From Planosporangium spinosum (lineage in GTDB: Bacteria; Actinomycetota; Actinomycetes; Mycobacteriales; Micromonosporaceae), in NCBI RefSeq assembly GCF_049999945.1, contig NZ_JBLYUB010000032.1, positions 1 through 64,000 of the forward strand: a DNA stretch of 64,000 nucleotides. Reading direction: 5' to 3'. The notes under the pieces were generated by a model. That model worked only from the letters and a program-made list of their open reading frames with translations. It did no database searches and had not been told where the DNA came from. The position numbers and the translations under genes were made by a program. This document shows, piece after piece, positions 16,778 through 24,889 of the stretch. How positions within the stretch are numbered: the first letter of the stretch is position 1; each line of letters begins with the position of its first letter.

Positions 16778-17697
16778 GCACCGTCGTGTCGTCGCAACGT
16801 CCCGGGCGTGCCGTGCGCGCCCGGGGCACCGGCCGCCAGCGGCTGACGCCGTACCTGTTCGTGGCGCCGGCCGTGGTCGTGCTCGCGGTCGTGTTCGCCT
16901 ACCCGGTCGTCAGCCTGGTCGTCGACAGCTTCAGCGCCCCCGGGCTGCTCGGGGAGACCGACCACGGCCTGCAGAACTACCAGGCGGTGCTGGCCGACCC
17001 GATGTTCCGCCGCGCGGTGCTGAACAACCTGCGGCTGTTCCTCGCGGTACCGGTCATGACCGTGATCGCGGTGCTGCTGGCGGCGCTGCTGTTCGAGCGG
17101 GTACGCGGCTGGCGGTTCTACCGCTCGATCGTCTTCCTGCCGTACGTGCTCGCGATCCCCGTCGTCGGCATCGTCTTCTCCTACATGCTTCAGCGCAACG
17201 GCCTGCTCAACCAGGTGCTGCGCGAGGTCGGCCTGGGCGCGCTCGCGCAGGACTGGCTGGGCGACAGCGGCCTGGCGATCTGGTCGGTGTGGTCGGTCAT
17301 CGTGTGGCAGCAGCTCGGCTTCGGCGTGGTGCTGTTCCTGGCCCGGCTCGGCAGCGTCGACACCAGCCTGTACGAGGCGGCCATGGTCGACCGGGCCGGG
17401 TGGTGGGCGAGGTTCCGCCACATCACCCTGCCCCACCTCGCACCGGTCATCGAGTTCTTCGTGACGCTGAGCCTGATCAACATGCTCAGCTGGGTGTTCA
17501 ACTACGTCTACGTCATGACCAACGGCGGGCCGGTCAACAGCACGTACGTCCTCGAACTGGTCATCTACCAGTCGGCGTTCCGGGACGACCAGCCGAACAT
17601 CGCCGCGGCCCTGTCGGTGATCGTCCTGGCGTCCGCCGCGGTGCTGCTCAGCGTGCAGGCGTACGTCCGCCGACGGATCGAGAGGATGGAAGGGTGA
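16774..17697 (+). CDS. ABC sugar transporter permease 1 (MalF/UgpA type)
   Basis: This integral-membrane permease of about 307 residues starts at GTG 16774, overlapping the stop of the binding-protein gene (GTGA). The N-terminal helix LTPYLFVAPAVVVLAVVFAYPVVSLV is typical of CUT1 permeases. Six helices follow. The EAA loop reads YEAAMVDRAGWWARFRHITLPHLAP, the site that docks the ATPase, and the C-terminus ends in a basic tail. It pairs with the next gene to form the channel for the sugar. Confidence 0.92.
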   Translation: MSTVVSSQRPGRAVRARGTGRQRLTPYLFVAPAVVVLAVVFAYPVVSLVVDSFSAPGLLGETDHGLQNYQAVLADPMFRRAVLNNLRLFLAVPVMTVIAVLLAALLFERVRGWRFYRSIVFLPYVLAIPVVGIVFSYMLQRNGLLNQVLREVGLGALAQDWLGDSGLAIWSVWSVIVWQQLGFGVVLFLARLGSVDTSLYEAAMVDRAGWWARFRHITLPHLAPVIEFFVTLSLINMLSWVFNYVYVMTNGGPVNSTYVLELVIYQSAFRDDQPNIAAALSVIVLASAAVLLSVQAYVRRRIERMEG

Positions 17698-18515
17698 AGG
17701 CGCGCGCCGCCGGAATCCTGCGGCAGGTGCCGCTCGCCGTCGTGGCGGTCGCCGTGCTGGTTCCGCTGTACTTCCTGGTCGTCAACTCGTTGAAGACCAG
17801 CACCGACTTCGCCGCCTCGCCGCTGGGGCTGCCGCGCCACCCGACCTTCGGCGCCTACCGCGACGCACTGGCCGGCCGCAACGTCGGGCTGCTGTTCTTC
17901 AACAGCCTGGTCATCACGGTCTCCTCGGTCGTCGTCGCGACGGCGTTCGGCGCGCTGGCGGCGTTCGCGCTCGCCAAGATGAGCTTCCGCGGCCGGCAGT
18001 TGCTGTTCCGCCTCATGCTGCCGCTCATGGTGGTGCCGCCGATCGCGCTGCTGGTGCCGCAGTTCAAGTTGATGAGCACGCTGGGGCTGGTGGACAACCG
18101 CCTCTCGGTGATCCTGCTCTACGTCGGGCTCATGCTGCCGTTCACCGTCTACCTGCTGCGCAACTTCTTCGCCGCGGTACCCGAGGAGCTGTTGGAGGCG
18201 GCGCGGCTCGACGGCTGCGGCACGCTCGGGACGCTGTGGCGGGTCGTCCTGCCGCTGTCCGGGCCGGCGTTGATGACCGCGGCGGTGGTGAACTTCGTGT
18301 TCGCCTGGAACGAGCTGCTGATCTCGCTGGTCTTCCTGCAGAGCGAGAGCCAGCGCACGCTGGTGGTCGGCCTGACCGTCTTCCGCAGCCGGTTCTCCCT
18401 CGACGTGCCGGTACTCATGGCGGGGCTGACCATCGCCACCATCCCGGTCTTCCTGGTCTACCTCTTCGGCCAGCGTTTCCTCGTGCGCGGCCTGCTCAGC
18501 GGCTCGGGCAAGTGA
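17694..18515 (+). CDS. ABC sugar transporter permease 2 (MalG/UgpE type)
   Basis: This 273-residue partner permease starts at GTG 17694 with a four-base overlap. It has six hydrophobic segments, beginning VPLAVVAVAVLVPLYFLVVN. The EAA motif LEAARLDGCGTLGTLWRVVLPLSGP is well conserved. The short C-terminus, FGQRFLVRGLLSGSGK, matches the standard ending RFxxxGLTxGAVKG of the family. It forms a heterodimer with the preceding gene product. Confidence 0.92.
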   Translation: MKARAAGILRQVPLAVVAVAVLVPLYFLVVNSLKTSTDFAASPLGLPRHPTFGAYRDALAGRNVGLLFFNSLVITVSSVVVATAFGALAAFALAKMSFRGRQLLFRLMLPLMVVPPIALLVPQFKLMSTLGLVDNRLSVILLYVGLMLPFTVYLLRNFFAAVPEELLEAARLDGCGTLGTLWRVVLPLSGPALMTAAVVNFVFAWNELLISLVFLQSESQRTLVVGLTVFRSRFSLDVPVLMAGLTIATIPVFLVYLFGQRFLVRGLLSGSGK

Positions 18516-18565
18516 GCCGACACCCCGGCTCAGACACGTGAGCCGACACTTTCCGAAGGGACACC

Positions 18566-19528
18566 ATGCTCAGCGATGCTCTCGACGACCGGGCGGCGGC
18601 CGGGTGGACCCGCTCGCCGGCCAACCCGGTGGTCTCCACGGCCGGCGGTGACTGGTGCCGCGACTTCATCGCGCCATGCTCGCTGGTCGAGCGCGACGGC
18701 CGGCTGTGGCTGTACACCGAGGGGTCCGCCGGCGGCCACGAACAGATCGGCCTGTTCACCGCGCCGGTCGACGACCCGACCACCTGGACGCCGAGCGAGC
18801 ACAACCCCGTGCTCCGGGTCGGCGACGGGTTCGACCGGGGCGGCGTGTTCGACCCGGCGGTCGTGGAGTTCCGCGGCCGGTGGCTGATGTACTTCAGCGC
18901 CACCGAAGGCGACGCGCACGAGTACGCCGAGCAACTGGCCCACGGCCAGGCCGGCGACGGGCCGGTGGGGGAGTGGATCGGGCTGGCCACCAGCGACGAC
19001 GGCGTGCACTTCGACAAGCACCCGGGCGGGCCGGTGCTGTCCGCCCGGTGCCCGTTCGCGCTGGTCCACGACGACCGCGTGTACCTGTTCTTCGTGCAGG
19101 TGGTCGACGGCGGCTACCGCATCCACCTGTCGGTCTCCGCCGACGGCGTGACGTTCGAACCGGTCCAGGACGCCCCGGTGCTCGACGTTGGCGGGCCGGG
19201 GTCGTGGGACGGGTTCTCGGTCACCACGCCGAAGGTCTTCCGCGACGGCGACCGCTTCTGCATGTCCTTCGCGGGCGACGACGCGAGCCTGGACGACCCG
19301 AAGGGGATCGGGTTGGCGTACTCCGACGACCTTGTCCACTGGGAGAAGGTGCCGGGCAACCCGGTCTTCACGGCCGGGCCGGACGGCGAGTTCGACAGCG
19401 TCTCGCTGCAGTCCCCGCTCATCCGCCGGATGGGCGACCGCTACGTCATGCTCTACGCCGGCAGCGACCACACCATCTTCGACGGTCTGCACTCGCAGGT
19501 GGGCCTGGCGTGGGCGGCGCTGCGATGA
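18566..19528 (+). CDS. Five-bladed beta-propeller glycosidase (GH43/GH32/GH130-like)
   Basis: A 320-residue protein without a signal peptide, so it acts in the cytoplasm on an imported glycoside. The repeats are those of the furanosidase/mannoside-phosphorylase superfamily: W-x-R-x-x-x-N-P-V, WCRDFIAPCSLVERDGRLWLYTEG, FDPAVVEFRGRWLMYFS, IGLATSDDGVHFDKHPGGPVL, SWDGFSVTTPKVFRDGDRFCMSFAG and LAYSDDLVHWEKVPGNPVF. The D in RDF, the D in VFDPAV and a later Glu are candidate acid/base residues, but GH43 and GH130 cannot be separated by eye. It stands between the permeases and a sugar kinase whose start overlaps its stop (ATGA), suggesting it releases the monosaccharide that the kinase phosphorylates. 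Confidence 0.8.
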   Translation: MLSDALDDRAAAGWTRSPANPVVSTAGGDWCRDFIAPCSLVERDGRLWLYTEGSAGGHEQIGLFTAPVDDPTTWTPSEHNPVLRVGDGFDRGGVFDPAVVEFRGRWLMYFSATEGDAHEYAEQLAHGQAGDGPVGEWIGLATSDDGVHFDKHPGGPVLSARCPFALVHDDRVYLFFVQVVDGGYRIHLSVSADGVTFEPVQDAPVLDVGGPGSWDGFSVTTPKVFRDGDRFCMSFAGDDASLDDPKGIGLAYSDDLVHWEKVPGNPVFTAGPDGEFDSVSLQSPLIRRMGDRYVMLYAGSDHTIFDGLHSQVGLAWAALR

Positions 19529-20469
19529 CGGTACCGCGCGACCTCGACGTCGTCGTCCTCGGTGAGATCAACCCGGACCTCATCCTCACCGGACCCGACG
19601 TCGAGCCGGTCTTCGGCCAGGTCGAGCGGCTCGTCGACGACGCGAACCTGACGGTCGGCAGCTCGGGGGCGATCTTCGCCTGCGGCGCGGCCCGGCTGGG
19701 CCTGCGCACCGCCATGGTCGGGCTGGTCGGTGACGACCCGTTCGGCGCGTTCATGGTCGACCAGTTGCGGCGGCGTGACGTCCGTACCGAGGGGATCGTA
19801 GTGTCGGAGACGGTCTCGACCGGGTTGACGGTGATCCTCAACCGTGGCGCGGACCGCGCGATCCTGACGCACCTGGGAGCAATGGGAGCGATGAGCGCGG
19901 ACATGGTGGATCGGGCGCTGCTGGCGCGGGCCCGCCACGTGCACGTCACGTCGTACTTCATGCAGCGGGCCCTGCAACCCGGACTGCCCGGGCTGCTCGC
20001 CGAGTTCCGGGCCGCCGGCGGAACGGTGTCGGTCGACACCAACTACGACCCGGACGAGCGCTGGGGCGACGGCATCGAGGACGTGCTGCGCTGTGCCGAC
20101 GTGCTGCTGCCCAACGAGGCGGAGGCGCTGGCGCTCAGCGGCAGCCCGGACGTGCCCGCCGCGGCGGCCGCGCTGTCCCGGCTCGTCCCGACGGTGGTGG
20201 TCAAGCGGGGCGAGCACGGAGCGTACGCGTACGCCGACGGGGAGACGGTGGCGGTGCCGAGCCCGCCGACCGTACCGGTGGACACCACCGGTGCGGGCGA
20301 TTCGTTCGACGCGGGCTACCTGTTCGGGTGGCTGACCGGGCGGCCGCTGCGTCGGCGGCTCGAACTGGCCGTGGCCTGCGGTTCGTTGTCGACCCGGCAG
20401 GTCGGTGGCACCGCGGGACAGCCCACCGCCGACCAGGCGCTGGGCCTCGCCGTCGAGTCGGCGAGGTAG
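19525..20469 (+). CDS. PfkB/ribokinase-family carbohydrate kinase
   Basis: A 314-residue sugar kinase. DVVVLGEINPDLILTGPDVEP is the ribokinase-type N-terminus. The substrate lid and first signature are around VGSSGAIFACGAARLGLRTAMVGLVGDDPFG. The second signature is VDTTGAGDSFDAGYLFGWL, with the catalytic Asp in GAGD. The start ATG 19525 overlaps the glycosidase stop. Since the ABC route delivers free sugar, this enzyme probably performs the first phosphorylation, and the divergent PfkB kinase (13368-14324) the second. Substrate is unassigned. Confidence 0.88.
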   Translation: MTVPRDLDVVVLGEINPDLILTGPDVEPVFGQVERLVDDANLTVGSSGAIFACGAARLGLRTAMVGLVGDDPFGAFMVDQLRRRDVRTEGIVVSETVSTGLTVILNRGADRAILTHLGAMGAMSADMVDRALLARARHVHVTSYFMQRALQPGLPGLLAEFRAAGGTVSVDTNYDPDERWGDGIEDVLRCADVLLPNEAEALALSGSPDVPAAAAALSRLVPTVVVKRGEHGAYAYADGETVAVPSPPTVPVDTTGAGDSFDAGYLFGWLTGRPLRRRLELAVACGSLSTRQVGGTAGQPTADQALGLAVESAR

Positions 20470-20524
20470 GGACTGACATCGGCCACAGGGTATCTTGCCG
20501 AGTGCGTCGACCGGAGGAGCGAGC

Positions 20525-21379
20525 ATGACCAGTGGTGTCGGGTCTGGGGTCGGTATGTCGACCGGTACCGACGCTGGCTCCGAGGCGGCCACGCCCGAGC
20601 GGCGCAGGCGGCGGGGGCGGTTCGACGCGATCCTCGCCCGGCTGAGCACCGAGGGCGCCGTCGGGGTCGCCGAGATCGCCGAAGAGCTCAACGTGTCTCC
20701 CGCGTCGATCCGGCGCGACCTGGAGGTCCTCGAGCAGCGCAAGCTGCTGGTGCGTACGCACGGCGGTGCCATCGCGACCGGGGTCACCTACGAGTTGCCG
20801 CTGCGCTACCGTGCCGGCCACCAGGAGCAGCAGAAACACGCGATCGCGCAGGTGGCCGCGGAGCGGGTCCCGGCGGATCGCGCCACGGTCGGCCTGACGG
20901 GGGGTACCACCACGACCGAGGTGGCCCGGCGGTTGGTCGAGCACCCGGATCTGACCGTGGTCACCAACGCGTTGAACATCGCGTCGGAACTGGTGGTGCG
21001 GCCCAACGTCAAGCTCCTGGTCACCGGTGGCGTGGCCCGTACCCAGTCCTACGAGCTGTGCGGGCCGTTCGCGGAGGCCACGCTCGCCGGGGTCAACATC
21101 GACATGGCGTTCATCGGGGTGGACGGCATCTCCGTCCGGGGTGGACTCACCACCTACCAGGAGGTCGAGGCGCACACCAACGCCGTGATGCTGCGCCGGG
21201 CCGGGCGGGTCGTCGTCACCGCGGACGGGAGCAAGATCGGTCGATCGACGTTCGCCCGCATCTGCGGGGTCGACGAGGTCGACGAGCTGATCACGGACAG
21301 CAGTGCCGACCCGGCCGCCGTCGAGGCGCTGGTGCAGGCCGGCCTGCGGGTGACCATCGCCGACCGGAAGCCGCAGTAG
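20525..21379 (+). CDS. DeoR/GlpR-family transcriptional regulator
   Basis: This 284-residue repressor is read from ATG 20525, directly behind a strong GGAGG (20513-20517). The N-terminus has an extra 25 residues, then the DeoR HTH: FDAILARLSTEGAVGVAEIAEELNVSPASIRRDLEVLEQRKLLVRTHGGA. The C-terminal DeoRC sensor binds sugar phosphates: VGLTGGTTTTEVARRL, VVTNALNIASELV, KLLVTGGVARTQSYELCGPFAE, MAFIGVDGIS and SKIGRSTF. It closes the plus-strand sugar operon. The likely inducer is one of the phosphorylated intermediates made by the two kinases or the isomerase, and the likely target is the divergent promoter at 15228-15388. Confidence 0.92.
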   Translation: MTSGVGSGVGMSTGTDAGSEAATPERRRRRGRFDAILARLSTEGAVGVAEIAEELNVSPASIRRDLEVLEQRKLLVRTHGGAIATGVTYELPLRYRAGHQEQQKHAIAQVAAERVPADRATVGLTGGTTTTEVARRLVEHPDLTVVTNALNIASELVVRPNVKLLVTGGVARTQSYELCGPFAEATLAGVNIDMAFIGVDGISVRGGLTTYQEVEAHTNAVMLRRAGRVVVTADGSKIGRSTFARICGVDEVDELITDSSADPAAVEALVQAGLRVTIADRKPQ

Positions 21380-21526
21380 CCGGGTCGGACCCCGTACCTG
21401 CCGGAGATCAGGTGCCAGGGCGACCTGCTCCTGCCACTGCTGCGCGAAGGACGGGGTCACGCGCCGTTGCCGCGGCGCCCCGGAGAGGTCCGCCGTATCC
21501 CTCGCCGGCGTGCGGCGTTACGATTG

Positions 21527-21542
21527 AATCTAATCTAGATTA
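21527..21542. promoter_or_regulatory. TetR-type operator copy 1 (upstream of HpcH/HpaI gene)
   Basis: The core TAATCTAGATTA at 21531-21542 is a perfect 12-bp palindrome, 23 bases before the ATG at 21566. It matches the core of the best copy at 29715-29730. Confidence 0.75.
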
Positions 21543-21565
21543 AACGTGCCATGGGGAGGGACCGT

Positions 21566-22423
21566 ATGACGCTTTCCGTCGCGCCCCGGTCGTGCCTGTC
21601 GGTTCCGGGAACGGACGACAGGAAGATCCGTAAAGGGTGGGACTGCGAGGCCGACGAGATCGTGCTCGATCTCGAGGATGCCGTGCGCGCGTCCCGCAAG
21701 GCCGAGGCGCGCGAGATGGTCGCCGCGCTGCCCGGCCGCCGGGAGGCGGGGGCGCGGGTCGCGGTCCGGGTGAACGCCGCCCGCACCGGGTGGTGCCACC
21801 TCGACGTCGCCGCCGTCGCCGGCCCGGACACGCCGTTCGACTCCATCGTGCTGCCCAAGGTGGAGAGTGCCGGGGACCTGGAGTTCGCCGACCGGCTGCT
21901 GGACGGCGTCGAGGCGGCGTCGGGGCGGCGCCGACCGCTCGGCGTACAGGCGCTCATCGAGACCGCGAAGGGCCTGGCCAACCTGCGGGAGATCGTGGCG
22001 GCCTCGCCCCGGCTGCGCACGCTCATCATCGGGTACGCAGACCTCGGGGCGTCGCTCGGGCGGGCCGCCGACAGCTGGTCGTACGCGCGGGACGCGGTGC
22101 TGGTCGCCGCGCGCAGCGCCGGCCTGGCGGCCATCGACGGACCGTACCTCGGGGTCGCCGACGACGAGGAGTTCCGCCGCAGTGTGGTACACGCCAGGGA
22201 GCTCGGCTTCGACGGGAAGTGGGTGATCCATCCGCGCCAGCTCGGCACCGTCAACGCCGTGTTCACCCCGGGCGCGGACGAGGTCGCCCAGGCCCATGCG
22301 GTGCTCGACGCGTTGCGGGGTACCGAGGTGGGCGCGGTGGAACTGGAGGGGCGCATGATCGACGAGGCGGTCGCGGTGGCGGCCCGACGGGTCCTGGCGC
22401 GAGCGGAGGCGGCGAACCGATGA
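21566..22423 (+). CDS. HpcH/HpaI-type CoA-ester lyase (CitE-like)
   Basis: This 285-residue TIM-barrel lyase belongs to the citrate-lyase beta / malyl-CoA lyase group. SCLSVPGTDDRKIRKGWDCEADEIVLDLEDAVRASRKAEAR is the conserved N-terminal block with the Arg and Asp-Leu-Glu-Asp metal site. VRVNAARTGWCHLD, IVLPKVESAGDLEFADRLL and QALIETAKGLANL (second metal Glu) follow, then GYADLGASLGR and KWVIHPRQLGTVNAVFTP. It cleaves or forms a beta-hydroxyacyl-CoA carbon-carbon bond (for example malyl- or citramalyl-CoA). ATG 21566 is chosen because GGGGAGGG sits just ahead. It is coupled to the MaoC gene by ATGA and preceded by a copy of the cluster's palindromic operator. Confidence 0.9.
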   Translation: MTLSVAPRSCLSVPGTDDRKIRKGWDCEADEIVLDLEDAVRASRKAEAREMVAALPGRREAGARVAVRVNAARTGWCHLDVAAVAGPDTPFDSIVLPKVESAGDLEFADRLLDGVEAASGRRRPLGVQALIETAKGLANLREIVAASPRLRTLIIGYADLGASLGRAADSWSYARDAVLVAARSAGLAAIDGPYLGVADDEEFRRSVVHARELGFDGKWVIHPRQLGTVNAVFTPGADEVAQAHAVLDALRGTEVGAVELEGRMIDEAVAVAARRVLARAEAANR

Positions 22424-23427
22424 CAGCGATCGCGGAAGGACCGTACTTCGAGGAACTCGCGGTCGGCCAGGTCTTCGACGGTGCGCCCGGCGTCACCCTC
22501 ACCGCCGGGCACGCCGCGACGCACCAGGCGATCGTCGGCGACCGGCTCCGGCTGCCACTGGACGCGGACCTGTGCCGGGACGTCACGGGCGGCGGGCCGC
22601 TGGCCCACCCGGCGCTGGTGTGGGACGTGGCGATCGGTCAGTCCACCCTCGTCACCCACCACGTCAAGGCGAACCTGTTCTACCGTGGCCTCGCCTTCCG
22701 CCGGATGCCGTTGATCGGCGACACGCTGCGTACCACCACGGAGGTGGTGGCGCTGCGCCAGAACCGCGCGAAGCCGGGCCGCCGGCCGACCGGGCTGGCG
22801 GCGCTGCGGATCATCACGGTGGACCAGGACGGACTGCCGGTACTGGACTTCTGGCGCTGCGCGATGCTGCCGCTGCGCGACCCCGAGGCGCAGACCGGGC
22901 ACGACGCCGATCTGGACGCGGTGGGCGCGGCCGCCACCGACGCGGAGCTCATCGAGGGGGCCGCCGGGTTGCTGGCGGGCTGGCGGCTCGATCGGTTCCG
23001 GGACCGGGTCGCGGGCCGGCACTTCGCCGATCTCGCCGAGGGCGAGCGGCTGCGGGTGGGCGGGGGAGACGTGGTGTCCAGCGCCCCCGAACTGGCCCGG
23101 CTCACCCTCAACGTGGCACAGGTACATCACGACGTGCGCGCTGCGGGCGGAGCCCGGCTGGTGTACGGCGGGCACACCATCGGTCTCGCGCTGGCCCAGG
23201 TCGCCCGCGCGCTGCCGAACCTGCTCACGATCGTGGCCTGGCACGGCTGCGACCATGTCGGCCCGGTCCACGAGGGGGACACACTGTCCAGCGAGGTCGC
23301 TGTCGAGCGCTGCCAGGCGCTGCCCGGCGGGGGCGGGCTGGTCCATCTCCGGTCGCTGGTCAGGGCGGTGGGCGACGGTGCGCCGCGCGACGTCCTGGAC
23401 TGGCGGTTCGTCGCGGCCTTCGCGTAG
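22420..23427 (+). CDS. Double-hotdog MaoC-family acyl-CoA dehydratase (mesaconyl-CoA-hydratase-like)
   Basis: A 335-residue protein with two hotdog halves. The N-terminal part starts YFEELAVGQVFDGAPGVTLTAGHAATHQAIVGDRLRLPLD and ends with LRRLSL-type strands. The C-terminal half includes HFADLAEGERLRVGG, then RLTLNVAQVHHDVRAAGGARLVYGGHTIGLALAQVARALPN, which contains the MaoC-like H-x-D and G-x-x family features, and IVAWHGCDHVGPVHEGDTL. The layout matches mesaconyl-CoA / beta-methylmalyl-CoA dehydratases, which fits the adjacent CitE-like lyase: hydration of an unsaturated diacid CoA followed by cleavage. It starts at ATG 22420, overlapping the lyase stop. Confidence 0.82.
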   Translation: MTAIAEGPYFEELAVGQVFDGAPGVTLTAGHAATHQAIVGDRLRLPLDADLCRDVTGGGPLAHPALVWDVAIGQSTLVTHHVKANLFYRGLAFRRMPLIGDTLRTTTEVVALRQNRAKPGRRPTGLAALRIITVDQDGLPVLDFWRCAMLPLRDPEAQTGHDADLDAVGAAATDAELIEGAAGLLAGWRLDRFRDRVAGRHFADLAEGERLRVGGGDVVSSAPELARLTLNVAQVHHDVRAAGGARLVYGGHTIGLALAQVARALPNLLTIVAWHGCDHVGPVHEGDTLSSEVAVERCQALPGGGGLVHLRSLVRAVGDGAPRDVLDWRFVAAFA

Positions 23428-23445
23428 CCGCGCCGCGGTACGAAC

Positions 23446-23496
23446 GCCGGCCGGCGGGCCGCCTCGGGTGTCGGCGGAGGCGGCCCGCCGGCCGGC
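23446..23496. terminator. 20-bp perfect stem, bidirectional terminator
   Basis: Left arm 23446-23465 (GCCGGCCGGCGGGCCGCCTC), 11-base loop, right arm 23477-23496, with no mismatches. It occupies the whole 76-base gap between the convergent MaoC and racemase genes. Confidence 0.85.
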
Positions 23497-23503
23497 GCCG
23501 GTT

Positions 23504-24658
23504 TCACTCGTCGACGGGAGCCTGTACCGCCGCCCCGGATTCGAGCAGCGCAGCGGCGTTCTCAACCCCCCAGTCGCGCAGGATCTCGCGGGTGTGCCGG
23601 CCCGGCGCCGGAGGGGGAGTGCCGAGCGCGGTGGGGGTCGCGGAGAACCGGGGTGCTGGCGCGGGCTGCAGCATCCCGTCGTACTCCACAATGGAGCCGC
23701 GGGCCTTGATGTGCGGGTGGTGCGCGGCTTCGCGGAGGCTCACCACCGGGGCCACGCAGGCGTCGGAGTCGGCGAAGACCGCCGACCACTCCGCCTGGCT
23801 CCGGCCGCCGAAGGCGGCCGCGATCCGCTCGCGCAGCGCGGGCCAGAGCGCCCGGTCGTGCTGCCGGTGCGGGTCCTCGTCGAGTCCGAGCTTCGCGAGC
23901 AGTTCGGCGTAGAACTTGGGCTCGAGCGCGCCGACGGCCATGTGTCGGCCGTCGGCGGTTTCGTACACGGCGTAGAACGGCGCCCCGCCGTCGAGCAGGT
24001 TGACACCCCGCTCGTCGGTCCAGGCGCCGGTGGCGAGCATCATGTGCGTCCCGGCCAGCAGGTGCGCGGTACCGTCGACGATCGCGGCGTCGACGACCTG
24101 GCCGCGCCCGGAGCGCTCGGCTTCGCGCAGCGCGGCGAGCACCCCGATCACCAGGTAGTTTCCGCCCCCGCCGAAGTCGCCGACCAGGTTGAGCGGGATC
24201 TGCGGCGGCCCGCCCGCGGCGCCGATCGCGTGCAGCGCGCCGGTCAGCGCGATGTAGCCGATGTCATGACCGGCGAGCTGGGCCATCGGCCCGTCCTGCC
24301 CCCATCCGGTCATCCGGCCGTACACCAGCCGGGGGTTACGGGCGTGGCACGCCTCGGGGCCCAGCCCCAGCCGCTCGGCGACGCCCGGACGGTACCCCTC
24401 GATCAGTACGTCGGCCTGCGTGACCATGGCCAGGACGGTCTCCACCGCCGCCGGCTGCTTGAGGTCGACGAGGATGGACTTCTTGCCCCGGTTCAGCACG
24501 TCGAGGTGTTCGGCTCCGGGGAAGAACCCGCTGCCGCCCGGCCGGTCGACGCGCACGACCTCGGCGCCCAGGTCGGCCAGCATCATCCCGGCGAACGGGC
24601 CCGGCCCGATCCCGGCGAGTTCGAGCACCTTGACTCCGGACAGTGGCCCGCTGCTCAT
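23504..24658 (-). CDS. Alpha-methylacyl-CoA racemase (CaiB/BaiF family III)
   Basis: A 384-residue family III CoA-transferase fold. SGVKVLELAGIGPGPFAGMMLADLGAEVVRVDRP is the standard start. The residues of the M. tuberculosis racemase MCR (H126, D156, E241) appear here as H131 in LAGHDIGYIAL, D161 in LVGDFGGGGNYLV and the Glu in VGALEPKFYAELLAKLGL, with the same spacing. It therefore looks like a true racemase rather than a CoA-transferase, which has an Asp nucleophile at about position 169. It would epimerise a 2-methylacyl-CoA between R and S so that an S-specific dehydrogenase can act. It reads convergent to the lyase/MaoC pair and has its own operator-like site. Confidence 0.88.
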   Translation of the reverse strand: MSSGPLSGVKVLELAGIGPGPFAGMMLADLGAEVVRVDRPGGSGFFPGAEHLDVLNRGKKSILVDLKQPAAVETVLAMVTQADVLIEGYRPGVAERLGLGPEACHARNPRLVYGRMTGWGQDGPMAQLAGHDIGYIALTGALHAIGAAGGPPQIPLNLVGDFGGGGNYLVIGVLAALREAERSGRGQVVDAAIVDGTAHLLAGTHMMLATGAWTDERGVNLLDGGAPFYAVYETADGRHMAVGALEPKFYAELLAKLGLDEDPHRQHDRALWPALRERIAAAFGGRSQAEWSAVFADSDACVAPVVSLREAAHHPHIKARGSIVEYDGMLQPAPAPRFSATPTALGTPPPAPGRHTREILRDWGVENAAALLESGAAVQAPVDE

Positions 24659-24690
24659 CGTGACTCCATCAGGTAGCGTTGCGCTGGCAA

Positions 24691-24706
24691 TTTAATCGCT
24701 ATTAGG
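24691..24706. promoter_or_regulatory. TetR-type operator copy 2 (weak; upstream of racemase gene)
   Basis: TTTAATCGCTATTAGG matches 11 of 16 positions of TCTAATCTAGATTAGA, in an AT-rich patch 33 bases before the racemase ATG (24658, minus strand). Confidence 0.5.
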
Positions 24707-24889
24707 TAATCAGCCGGCGCCATGGCCGCGTTCGACCCCACCGGCTTCGGCGGGGCGGCCGGACGTCGGTGTGCGAAACGATCGCCGATGCGTTGGTACG
24801 CCGGCCCGGACCGGTGGCCGGGACACCCGGGCAACGCCGGTCGCGGCTGCCCGTACGGCGCGACCGCGGCCCCGCGCCCCTCGTAGCCG

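Noticed and set aside
21535..23691. 718-residue minus-strand open frame
   Set aside because: It is antisense to the CitE-like and MaoC genes and crosses both their boundary and the 20-bp terminator stem.
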